Origin: a bacterium
Lineage (GTDB): Bacteria; Patescibacteriota; Patescibacteriia; JACQSD01
DNA length: 36,797 nt
Direction of reading: 5' to 3'
Assembly (NCBI GenBank): GCA_030648795.1
Contig: JAUSHC010000071.1
Location: 1 to 36,797, forward strand
The first letter of the stretch is position 1; each line of letters starts with the position of its first letter. The notes below the pieces were generated by a model that saw only the letters and a program-made list of their open reading frames with translations, searched no databases and was not told where the DNA came from. A program made the position numbers and the translations under genes. Shown piece by piece: positions 1 to 7,710 of this stretch.

Positions 1-494
1 TCAAAAAGTTGTGCGAGGAAAAGTCGTTTTTGCTCGGGCGTGATCTCGCGAAAATGAAGCGGTTTATTCCCGACGATCGTCGTGACGAGTTGATCGGCGA
101 ATTGTGCCCCCCTATCCATGGCGATGGAAAGCCGATCAATGGTCGTTATCGTATACGTAAGCGCGCGTACTTGCCGTCCAATAAGCGGTAACGCTCCTAC
201 AAATCGAAAGCTCTTGAGATCTTCTTGCACTGCGCGCAAATAATACTGTGCGCTCGCGATATTGGTGCGTGCATAAGCAAACTGTTGGTTCTTGAGAAGC
301 GTCACACTATACAGAAGATAATCTTTTGCCTTTTGCGTATGGTCAACAATACGCATGAGTGATCGCGCGGCAAAAACGCTGTACACACCAAGTGCGATAA
401 CAATAACAAGCAACAAAAAAAATACCCACGGATTTTTTTTCTTCCGCTCGACGACGTAATGATCAAGAAAATTAGCGGGTCGAATACTATACAT
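1..494 (-). CDS. DUF4012-like membrane protein, N-terminal part (truncated by window edge)
   Basis: Open minus frame from ATG at 494 to the window edge, read by hand: MYSIRPANFLDHYVVERKKNPWVFFLLLVIVIALGVYSVFAARSLMRIVDHTQKAKDYLLYSV...FVGALPLIGRQVRALTYTITTIDRLS... One N-terminal TM plus a helical region resembling DUF4012 proteins. Not in the ORF track because it runs off the edge. Confidence 0.65.
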   Translation of the reverse strand, partial: MYSIRPANFLDHYVVERKKKNPWVFFLLLVIVIALGVYSVFAARSLMRIVDHTQKAKDYLLYSVTLLKNQQFAYARTNIASAQYYLRAVQEDLKSFRFVGALPLIGRQVRALTYTITTIDRLSIAMDRGAQFADQLVTTIVGNKPLHFREITPEQKRLFLAQLF

Positions 495-630
495 ATTAAA
501 TTTCTAATTCACCTAATTTCTAATTGACCTAAAAAAGCTCCAAACCCTAATGACTAAAACTTGGTGCTTGAGGATTGGGTATTGTTTAGACCTGCCTGCC
601 AGCAGGCAGGAATTAGACCAATTAGAGTAC

Positions 631-1515
631 TTAGGAATTGTTACGAATGCCCCACTTTAAAAAGTATTTTATACCGCTCGCAATATGCGCGCGTGTCGCA
701 AAAGAAAAAAGTGTATGCAATCCCGTTGCTTCCGCTGAAAGACGCTGATGAAAGTGCGTCAGCATCGCTTTCGGCTCATACCATACTTCAAATCCTTCTT
801 TCCAGAACCGCCGACACCAATCAATATCTTCAAAATAGAGAAAGTAGCGTTCATCCATAAGCCCCGCGCGTTCGATGGCGCTTCGTCGCGCTAGAATCGC
901 CGCGCCCAACAACCAATCGACCTTGTGCGGTTTCGTATGATCAACATCGCTCATGCAATAATGATCAATCGCTCGCCGCGCAAATGCAAAACGTCCTAAC
1001 GGTGTTCGACGATACAAGGGAATCCACACATCAGGAAAACGGAATCGAGAATGTTGTAACGTGCCATCAGGATGCGTAAGACGAGGTCCTACTGCCGCCG
1101 CCTTCGGATGCTCATCAAGAAACGCTAAAAGGTGCTGCAGTGCGCCTTCATGAATCACAATATCGGGATTCATGAGAAAGCAATACTTCCCTCTCGCTCG
1201 CCGAATCCCCTCATTATTCCCCGCGCCAAAACCAACATTACGCGAATTATGAATTACGAATAACGAATTACGCAAAGAATGATCTGCATGATTCTTCATT
1301 CTTAATTCTTCATTCGTTAACCATTCCGCACTTCCATCTTTCGACGCATTATCAACGACGATCACTTCAGTAGACTTCGGGAGGGATGACGCAAAGAGGC
1401 GCTTGAGGCAATACTTCAGGAGCCCTTTTGTTTCGTAGTTGACAATGATGATCGAAAGGAGCGGAACATCTGACGCATTGCTGCGGGTGACTGACGACGA
1501 TGAGACATAATCCAT
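631..1515 (-). CDS. Family 2 glycosyltransferase (rhamnosyltransferase-like)
   Basis: LLSIIIVNYETKGLL, VVDNASKDGSAEWL, NVGFGAGNNEGIRRARGKYCFLMNPD, YFLYFEDIDWCRRFWKEGFEVWY. The listed ORF starts at 1599; a start at ATG 1515 is more plausible. Confidence 0.85.
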   Translation of the reverse strand: MDYVSSSSVTRSNASDVPLLSIIIVNYETKGLLKYCLKRLFASSLPKSTEVIVVDNASKDGSAEWLTNEELRMKNHADHSLRNSLFVIHNSRNVGFGAGNNEGIRRARGKYCFLMNPDIVIHEGALQHLLAFLDEHPKAAAVGPRLTHPDGTLQHSRFRFPDVWIPLYRRTPLGRFAFARRAIDHYCMSDVDHTKPHKVDWLLGAAILARRSAIERAGLMDERYFLYFEDIDWCRRFWKEGFEVWYEPKAMLTHFHQRLSAEATGLHTLFSFATRAHIASGIKYFLKWGIRNNS

Positions 1516-2474
1516 CGCCGTTTCTGGAGCATGGTTGACCATAAACGAATAAGACTTGGAAACAGTTGTACTGTTCTCGGTTCTCGTAAAAGAATCCAAA
1601 AAAGTTTAACACACTCGCGAAAAAAAATCAAGGGGGCGTCGTGCAGGAAATTTTTTCTATCATCATTTTTTATAAGGAGAAAAAAATGATTACGCCATGA
1701 GAGCGCGCGTAAGTAGGCGGGTACGCGATTGCGCCGTTCTCGTCCGAAGGTCCGATGATGCCACGCGACGGCTTTGGGCGTATACCACGATAACCATCCG
1801 AACCATTGCAAACGCCATGCGAGATCCGCATCTTCCTTGTATGAAAAAAAATCGCTGTCAAAAAATTCACGATGTCCTTCACGCCGCATACTCACGTCGA
1901 CAAGCGCCCGCAGTCGATAGAGGACGAACGCACCTGATACGCCAAGCACCGGTCCTTCGCGGTACTGTCCACGATCGCTCTCACCATAGCCTCGTTCTCG
2001 CATCATGCGCGATCGCGTCATGACGAGCCCTGTTGAATCAATCGTAGAGAGCTTTTGCAGTGTCGTCAATCCATCCGTTGTCACAAATTGCGCGCGAAGA
2101 ATTCTCCCCCCAATACTTCCGAGACGATCATTGTGCATCATGGCGTCCAACAAAATTGCGCACGCATGCTCTTCAAGAATGCAATCCGGATTCACCACAA
2201 GAACAAAACGTGCCTTCCTGCGAACTGCTTCACGGATATGATGATTATGCGCGTGCGCAAAACCGATGTTCTCTTTCTCGCGAAAGAGCGTCGCGGGATA
2301 CGGCAATGTGGGAAGAAGCTCTGAAAGACGAAGCACCGTATCATCGGTTGACGCGTTATCCGTTACGAGCAACTCCAAATTTTGTTCCGTCTGTTGTCGC
2401 AAAGATACAAAAAGTTGCTCAAGATAATGTGATGAGTTCCATGTAACAAGACTGATGATAAGGCGATGTTCCAT
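1416..2474 (-). CDS. Family 2 glycosyltransferase
   Basis: LIISLVTWNSSHYLEQLFVSL, LLVTDNASTDDTV, NIGFAHAHNHHIREA, FVLVVNPDCIL, YKEDADLAWRLQWFGW; typical basic C-terminus KRRWIMSHRRQ. Confidence 0.88.
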   Translation of the reverse strand: MEHRLIISLVTWNSSHYLEQLFVSLRQQTEQNLELLVTDNASTDDTVLRLSELLPTLPYPATLFREKENIGFAHAHNHHIREAVRRKARFVLVVNPDCILEEHACAILLDAMMHNDRLGSIGGRILRAQFVTTDGLTTLQKLSTIDSTGLVMTRSRMMRERGYGESDRGQYREGPVLGVSGAFVLYRLRALVDVSMRREGHREFFDSDFFSYKEDADLAWRLQWFGWLSWYTPKAVAWHHRTFGRERRNRVPAYLRALSWRNHFFLLIKNDDRKNFLHDAPLIFFRECVKLFWILLREPRTVQLFPSLIRLWSTMLQKRRWIMSHRRQSPAAMRQMFRSFRSSLSTTKQKGS

Positions 2475-2621
2475 GCGAGTGTTGTTAAAATTTTGAGCGA
2501 AGCGAATAAAATTTTCTACAATCGAGCACCCCGCCTTCTAAGCCCTCTGTAAAAAGTTTGTAGCGTAATAATCGTATCGCTAATGTTACACCGTTTGTTC
2601 GTCGAGATAAGAGCATAGAGG

Positions 2622-2696
2622 GCTGGGTAACGGTTTTACAGCACTCACGCCTTGCGTTCGTGCGTAAAACTCGTCATGTTTTTTCCGTTACCCAAA
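2622..2696. repeat. Long stem-loop at 3' end of the CESA-like GT gene
   Basis: GGGTAACGG / CCGTTACCC outer arms, TTTTAC / GTAAAA and GCACTCACGC-CTT-GCGTTCGTGC inner arms. Confidence 0.5.
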
Positions 2697-4152
2697 ATCC
2701 AAGTTTCTTGCCCAATGCTAATCGTGTTTGCGCTTCAATCGCCGGAATCGAACCGAACAAAATAATCGTTACCGGAAGAAGTATCCATTGCACAAGCATT
2801 ATGAGAGACGAAAATGGATGACGTTTCCCGGGATGCGGAGGGAGGAGGAGTAGCGAGAGAATCGCTGAAACAAAAATACCGATCATTGCCAATCGCAATA
2901 ATGATTCAAGAACAAACGGCGTATTGTGATACAACGCACTTTTTTGCAATGCATCCCCTGCAAACCAAAATGGGAAGCGTCCGAGTACAAAAATAAGAAG
3001 GGGGGCAGTAGCCCAAGAAAACATTCCCTCACCAAGATTCCAGAGATAAAAAAATTTTGTTGAACGAGGAATAGTATTTTTTTGAAAAAAGAAATGCCAA
3101 AGCATGTACGGAAAATGTTCAATGCCCCATGCCCAGCGCCGTTGTTGCTTATAGAGATTCACGAGACTTCTCCAAAGACTATCAACCATGACGGTATTCA
3201 TCGATACAGGAATATAGAGGGGTTGCACGCGGTAATTTCCTTGATAATGAATAAGTCCTTGAAGAAAAATGCGCGAGTCTTCGGTGACAATGCGCTTTTC
3301 CCAAAAACCCACATCAACAAGCGCCTGCCAACTCATGCTGTGTGAAGAAAATGTAAAGAGGCGTTCCGGTCGTACAAGTTCGGTCATCAGCCAAAACGTC
3401 GTGCCAAACGATGCCACGCGAATAAAGACATTCGACTCCCAGATGTTGTTGTTATAGAGCGCTACCGGTTGGTAGGATACACGCTGCCGATCCGGTGTTG
3501 AACAATAGATATACGTTAAATAAGAAAAGTACTGGGGGTGAACGATCGTGTCGATATCAAATGTAGATACAATGCAGTCACTATATGCAATATGCTTCGC
3601 GTCAATATATTCCTGCACTTTTTCCCCCGCATAATGCAAGTTTGATCCTTTTCCAGGAATTTCGTCCGGAAGATTGCGTGGATGTAGTGTTACAAGAAAA
3701 TCAAAAAATACTCCCTGAAATTCATGTTGAAGTGTCTCTGCGATTTTTAAAAAATGTTCCCGATCGCGTTCTTCTCCCGCAAGAATAATGAGAAAGTGCT
3801 TTGTATCGTAACGCACGGTAGAAAGTGCTTGCAATGTTTTTCGGATGACACTGATTGGCTCTTTGTATGTGGGCAAGAAGATGCAATGAATAATCGTACG
3901 CCAAGGAAGCGACGACGCGTGCAGACGCTTGTCCCATGCGATGGATACATGTTCACGATAACGACGCCACGCGATGAGAAGATAAAAAACAAAATACGTT
4001 ACGCGAAACAGCCAATAGAGGTCAAAGGCGATAATCGCATACAGCGCGATAATTGGCGCGGTAAAAGAAAGAACGACTGATCCGATAAGCGTTGTCCAAA
4101 CAACAATGGCGGGAATCACCTCAAAAAATCGATAGTGCAATGATGGTCGCAT
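2674..4152 (-). CDS. CESA-like family 2 glycosyltransferase with multiple TM helices
   Basis: 492 aa; FLPTYKEPISVIRKTLQAL, DCIVSTFDIDTIVHPQYFSYL, QQRRWAWGIEHFPYML (Q/R-rich QxxRW motif); N- and C-terminal TM helices. Confidence 0.85.
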   Translation of the reverse strand: MRPSLHYRFFEVIPAIVVWTTLIGSVVLSFTAPIIALYAIIAFDLYWLFRVTYFVFYLLIAWRRYREHVSIAWDKRLHASSLPWRTIIHCIFLPTYKEPISVIRKTLQALSTVRYDTKHFLIILAGEERDREHFLKIAETLQHEFQGVFFDFLVTLHPRNLPDEIPGKGSNLHYAGEKVQEYIDAKHIAYSDCIVSTFDIDTIVHPQYFSYLTYIYCSTPDRQRVSYQPVALYNNNIWESNVFIRVASFGTTFWLMTELVRPERLFTFSSHSMSWQALVDVGFWEKRIVTEDSRIFLQGLIHYQGNYRVQPLYIPVSMNTVMVDSLWRSLVNLYKQQRRWAWGIEHFPYMLWHFFFQKNTIPRSTKFFYLWNLGEGMFSWATAPLLIFVLGRFPFWFAGDALQKSALYHNTPFVLESLLRLAMIGIFVSAILSLLLLPPHPGKRHPFSSLIMLVQWILLPVTIILFGSIPAIEAQTRLALGKKLGFWVTEKT

Positions 4153-4186
4153 ATATACTCTATCCTATCATGTCACGCATAAATAG

Positions 4187-4218
4187 AAAAACCCTCCGAC
4201 CATGGTCAGAGGGTTTTT
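4187..4218. terminator. Bidirectional-looking hairpin between CESA-like GT and the TM-helix protein
   Basis: aaaaaCCCTCcGACcatgGTCaGAGGGttttt inverted repeat with A and T tracts. Confidence 0.7.
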
Positions 4219-4231
4219 CGCGCTCTTCTAA

Positions 4232-4924
4232 TTATTTGTGTGAGGATAAATCTTTGCGAAGGTGATCGAGAAATCGTGTTGCGTGTTCTTTTCCACCAAG
4301 ACCGAACGCAAGCCCTCCTGCAATCGCGAGCATCGCAACAAATGCAGTGAACAAACTCTGAATGAGTTCTTCTGCAATTTGCAATTGATTCAACGCTGCA
4401 AGAAATGTAAATACGAGTAATGCCCATTTTGCGATACCAGAGAGAAACTCCGCACCGGCAAACTTTGTCATTTCAACAGAACGATGGACTATTTGAGAAA
4501 CAAAATTTGCGACAAGCGTACCGATAAGAAGAATTACTGCCGCAATGATGACATTCGGAAGGTAAGCAACGACCGTGCTCAAAAATTCAGACAATTGCGT
4601 CCACTGCAACACATCTGCCGCGGCAAGAAATGTTACGATCAGTAAAAACCACTTCACGAGCCATCCAAAAAGAGCGGGCGCGTTCAGATGCACTCCTGCT
4701 CGTTCAAAAACTTCTGAAATACGAAGTGCGTCGACCGCTTTATCGATCTTTAAAAGAAGCACAAGACGTTGCGCGAGACGTCCAAGCGCAGCAGCTATTA
4801 TCCATCCAAAAATAAGAACAAGGATCGCACCAATAAAATCAGGCAAAAAAAGTATAAAACTCTCCCATAAATTACGGAAGGCGAAGCCCACGCTATCCGT
4901 AATCACTGATAAAAAGTCGGCCAT
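4232..4924 (-). CDS. Small-conductance mechanosensitive-channel-like protein (conserved TM helix repeats)
   Basis: 230 aa; PDFIGAILVLIFGWIIAAALGRLAQRL and YLPNVIIAAVILLIGTLVANFVSQIV repeats and LAIAGGLAFGLGGKE, typical of the TM_helix/MscS-like family. Confidence 0.75.
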   Translation of the reverse strand: MADFLSVITDSVGFAFRNLWESFILFLPDFIGAILVLIFGWIIAAALGRLAQRLVLLLKIDKAVDALRISEVFERAGVHLNAPALFGWLVKWFLLIVTFLAAADVLQWTQLSEFLSTVVAYLPNVIIAAVILLIGTLVANFVSQIVHRSVEMTKFAGAEFLSGIAKWALLVFTFLAALNQLQIAEELIQSLFTAFVAMLAIAGGLAFGLGGKEHATRFLDHLRKDLSSHK

Positions 4925-4983
4925 AGGCGTATGTGTATAAAAAATTAAAACCTAATTAAAATAACTTATCCACAAGTAGTATA

Positions 4984-6492
4984 TCATACTTTACCTTCTT
5001 CGTGAGAAACATCCAAAAAGGAAAAAATGATGCAGAGTAAAAGGATTCCAATGCCAAGGGGATGGTTCAAATACGGGCTGAAGATGTTCGTAAGAAGCAG
5101 CGCAATAAAACCGAAAAACAAACCAGTTGTCAGTTGTCCAGCCACCTGTTGGGATTGATATGGTAGGCGGGATCCCGCCAAAGGCGGTGGTAAGTTGTCA
5201 GTTGTAAGATAAAGTCGTTTTCCGATCATCCAAAGTAAAACACAATAAACCAGTGTGCCTAAAAAACCGAACTTAAGCAGGAGATCCAAATATCCCCACT
5301 CAAACGCATACGTCGTATAAAAATTATTTCCACGCGCGCTTGATTCGACAATACGAGGATCACTCGACTTATATGTCACGGTTGTGCCAAACCCGGCACC
5401 CAAAAACCAATGCTCGGAAATTCGATTGAGCAACGGCGGCAAAAGACTCCATCGACTCCCAATCCCCGCTTCCTGCGTTTCTGTCGCTCGATCTTCTATA
5501 AGACTGGCGAGTGATCCTCCCGCTGTACGCGGATACGGGAAATTCATCACTGCAAAAATAAGAAAAAAACCCACAACACCAATGCTCATAATCTCGACAC
5601 ACTTCTTCCATTCGCGCACATACAGTAACGCAATAGAAAGAGTGACAATGCCGGCGAGCCAAAAACTGCGCGAGAGGGAAAGAAGGAGCGAGGCGAGGCA
5701 TACAACATGTAACATGTAACGTGTAACACGATCGAAAATATTTTTCGAACGAGGTAGGAAAAAAAGCAGGAAAAAAGCTATCAACACGTAGATCTGGCTT
5801 TGAAAAAATATACGGGCAAACGTAGGGTTTAATACGGTTATCTCTCCTACGCCCGTTGTGCGCACCCATCGATACAGGGGAAGAAAAACGCCACCTAATG
5901 GATCGTGCGCATAAATAAAAAGGATTGCGAGCGCTTTTAATGATAACGAGAACACCGCAGCAAAAAGAATGGAAAGCGTATGATCGAAATGCTCTTTTGT
6001 ACGTAGTGTCGAAAGAAAAGGGAAAAGTAATAAAAAGAACAGCCAGGCATTCGCATCAAAAAAAGCATCCGCGGGTGTATTGCGAAAAAATCCTTGCACT
6101 GCCGAAAACAAAATGACGAAAAAAAATAGAAACACCCAGCGGATGATTGGGCGTTGTATTGCATGCCGCCAAAAATCACGTTCATTTTTATTCGTTAAAA
6201 AACGTGCACACCACACACTCATGACAACGAGCCAAAGTGCGATGCGCAACGAAATCATCGTTCCCCCGACTACCCAAAAGAAAAGAAATCCTTTCGAGCC
6301 AATAAAAAGTTCGGCGAGAATCGCATAGCATCCATATTCCAATTTCCAAAAAGTCACGAGCGCGACAAGGGCGACAATGAAAAAGAATGCGATGGTGTTG
6401 AATTGCGGCAAAAGATAACCGAATATCGAAAGAAGTTCAAACAAGACTATAAAAAGAAATGTTCGATAAAAAAATGGATTGCGCATCGTCAT
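4984..6492 (-). CDS. O-antigen ligase/polymerase-like membrane protein
   Basis: Many TM helices, LLSLSRSFWLAGIVTL, NRISEHWFLGAGFGTTVTY, FSPYLNHPLGIGILLL. Preferred ATG at 6492 overlaps the stop of the upstream GT2 (6489). Confidence 0.8.
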   Translation of the reverse strand: MTMRNPFFYRTFLFIVLFELLSIFGYLLPQFNTIAFFFIVALVALVTFWKLEYGCYAILAELFIGSKGFLFFWVVGGTMISLRIALWLVVMSVWCARFLTNKNERDFWRHAIQRPIIRWVFLFFFVILFSAVQGFFRNTPADAFFDANAWLFFLLLFPFLSTLRTKEHFDHTLSILFAAVFSLSLKALAILFIYAHDPLGGVFLPLYRWVRTTGVGEITVLNPTFARIFFQSQIYVLIAFFLLFFLPRSKNIFDRVTRYMLHVVCLASLLLSLSRSFWLAGIVTLSIALLYVREWKKCVEIMSIGVVGFFLIFAVMNFPYPRTAGGSLASLIEDRATETQEAGIGSRWSLLPPLLNRISEHWFLGAGFGTTVTYKSSDPRIVESSARGNNFYTTYAFEWGYLDLLLKFGFLGTLVYCVLLWMIGKRLYLTTDNLPPPLAGSRLPYQSQQVAGQLTTGLFFGFIALLLTNIFSPYLNHPLGIGILLLCIIFSFLDVSHEEGKV

Positions 6493-7355
6493 ACAAATAG
6501 AGAAAGAAGCAAACGAAACGGAACAGCGGCGATATTCAACGCGTATGCCGCCCACTCGCCGTGTTTTCGAAAATAATACAGCAGGCTTTTTGAATACATC
6601 CACTGCTTTTTCATCGTAAGTACTTGCGCAAAACTTTCACCGCCGTGATGCAGAACGACCGCATCCGGTGTATACCACACCTCCCATCCCGCGCTCTTCG
6701 CTCGTTTGCAATAATCCACTTCTTCAAACCAAATAAAAAACTTCTCATCAAGCATGCCGATAGCATTGATGAGTTCCCGACGAATCAAAAACGCAGCGCC
6801 CATCACTTGATCAACCTGCTGTGCTTTTGTGTAATCAATATCCGTCGCAAGGTATCGTTTTGGGCTCATGCCAAGAGAAAAGAGCAACGGTCCCCAAGCA
6901 TTGGGAAATCTTCGCACGCTCGGCTGAAGCGTCCCATCGCTATTCAAAAGCTTCGGTCCAAGAATCCCCGAGCGAGGATGGGTTTCCATGAACCGAAGCA
7001 TCATGTACAACACTGAGTGTTGTACAAAGTTCGGTGTTGTACAAAGTTCGGTATCGGGATTCAAAAGCAAAATATATTTCCCTTTCGCCTGCGCGATTGC
7101 CTGATTATTCGCAGCGGCAAAACCTCGGTTAGTCGAATTATGAATAATGAATAATGAATTATGGAATGGGTGGCGTCCATTATTCCTGATTCCTGATTCA
7201 TAATTCACAAGCCACTCGCGAGTGGCGTCTTGTGACGCGTTATCGACGACAAAGACCTCGAACGACAGACCCTCGGCGCCCGCTGCAATCGACGCAAGGC
7301 AACACTCCAAATATTTCCGCACGTTCCAACTTACGATAATGATCGAAAGGTCCAT
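6489..7355 (-). CDS. Family 2 glycosyltransferase
   Basis: MDLSIIIVSWNVRKYLECCLASI, VDNASQDATREWL, NRGFAAANNQAIAQAKGKYILLLNPD, FFIWFEEVDYCKRAKSAGWEVWYTPDA. Internal ATG 7355 preferred over ORF start 7415. Confidence 0.88.
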   Translation of the reverse strand: MDLSIIIVSWNVRKYLECCLASIAAGAEGLSFEVFVVDNASQDATREWLVNYESGIRNNGRHPFHNSLFIIHNSTNRGFAAANNQAIAQAKGKYILLLNPDTELCTTPNFVQHSVLYMMLRFMETHPRSGILGPKLLNSDGTLQPSVRRFPNAWGPLLFSLGMSPKRYLATDIDYTKAQQVDQVMGAAFLIRRELINAIGMLDEKFFIWFEEVDYCKRAKSAGWEVWYTPDAVVLHHGGESFAQVLTMKKQWMYSKSLLYYFRKHGEWAAYALNIAAVPFRLLLSLFV

Positions 7356-7708
7356 AAGCGATGCATGGTAAAACTCCAAAAAACACCGACGCTGATTGTA
7401 AGCGCCTTTCCCCAAAGATCAAACCAGTATAATTGCGTCACGGTTATAAAAAGAATACCTTGTGACAAGAGAAGCGCAACGACATTGACGAGTAAAAATT
7501 TTAAAAATTGTCCCCTATGAAGAGGCGAGGGGTTAACAAACGTCCAATGCTTATTCCAAAAAAAGCTCCACACCATCACCAGTGCGTACGAAAAAAGATT
7601 TGCAGCCAAAAAATAAAATCCGACTACCCTTGTTAATGCAATATAAACAACAAAATCAAGCGCAGTATTCGACGCACCAACAATTGCATACTTAAAAAGC
7701 GGCGGCAT
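7331..7708 (-). CDS. GtrA family membrane protein
   Basis: 125 aa; LFKYAIVGASNTALDFVVYIAL, SFFWNKHWTF, FWSFTMHRLWTFR typical of GtrA-like flippase-associated proteins. Confidence 0.88.
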   Translation of the reverse strand: MPPLFKYAIVGASNTALDFVVYIALTRVVGFYFLAANLFSYALVMVWSFFWNKHWTFVNPSPLHRGQFLKFLLVNVVALLLSQGILFITVTQLYWFDLWGKALTISVGVFWSFTMHRLWTFRSLS

Positions 7709-7710
7709 GT

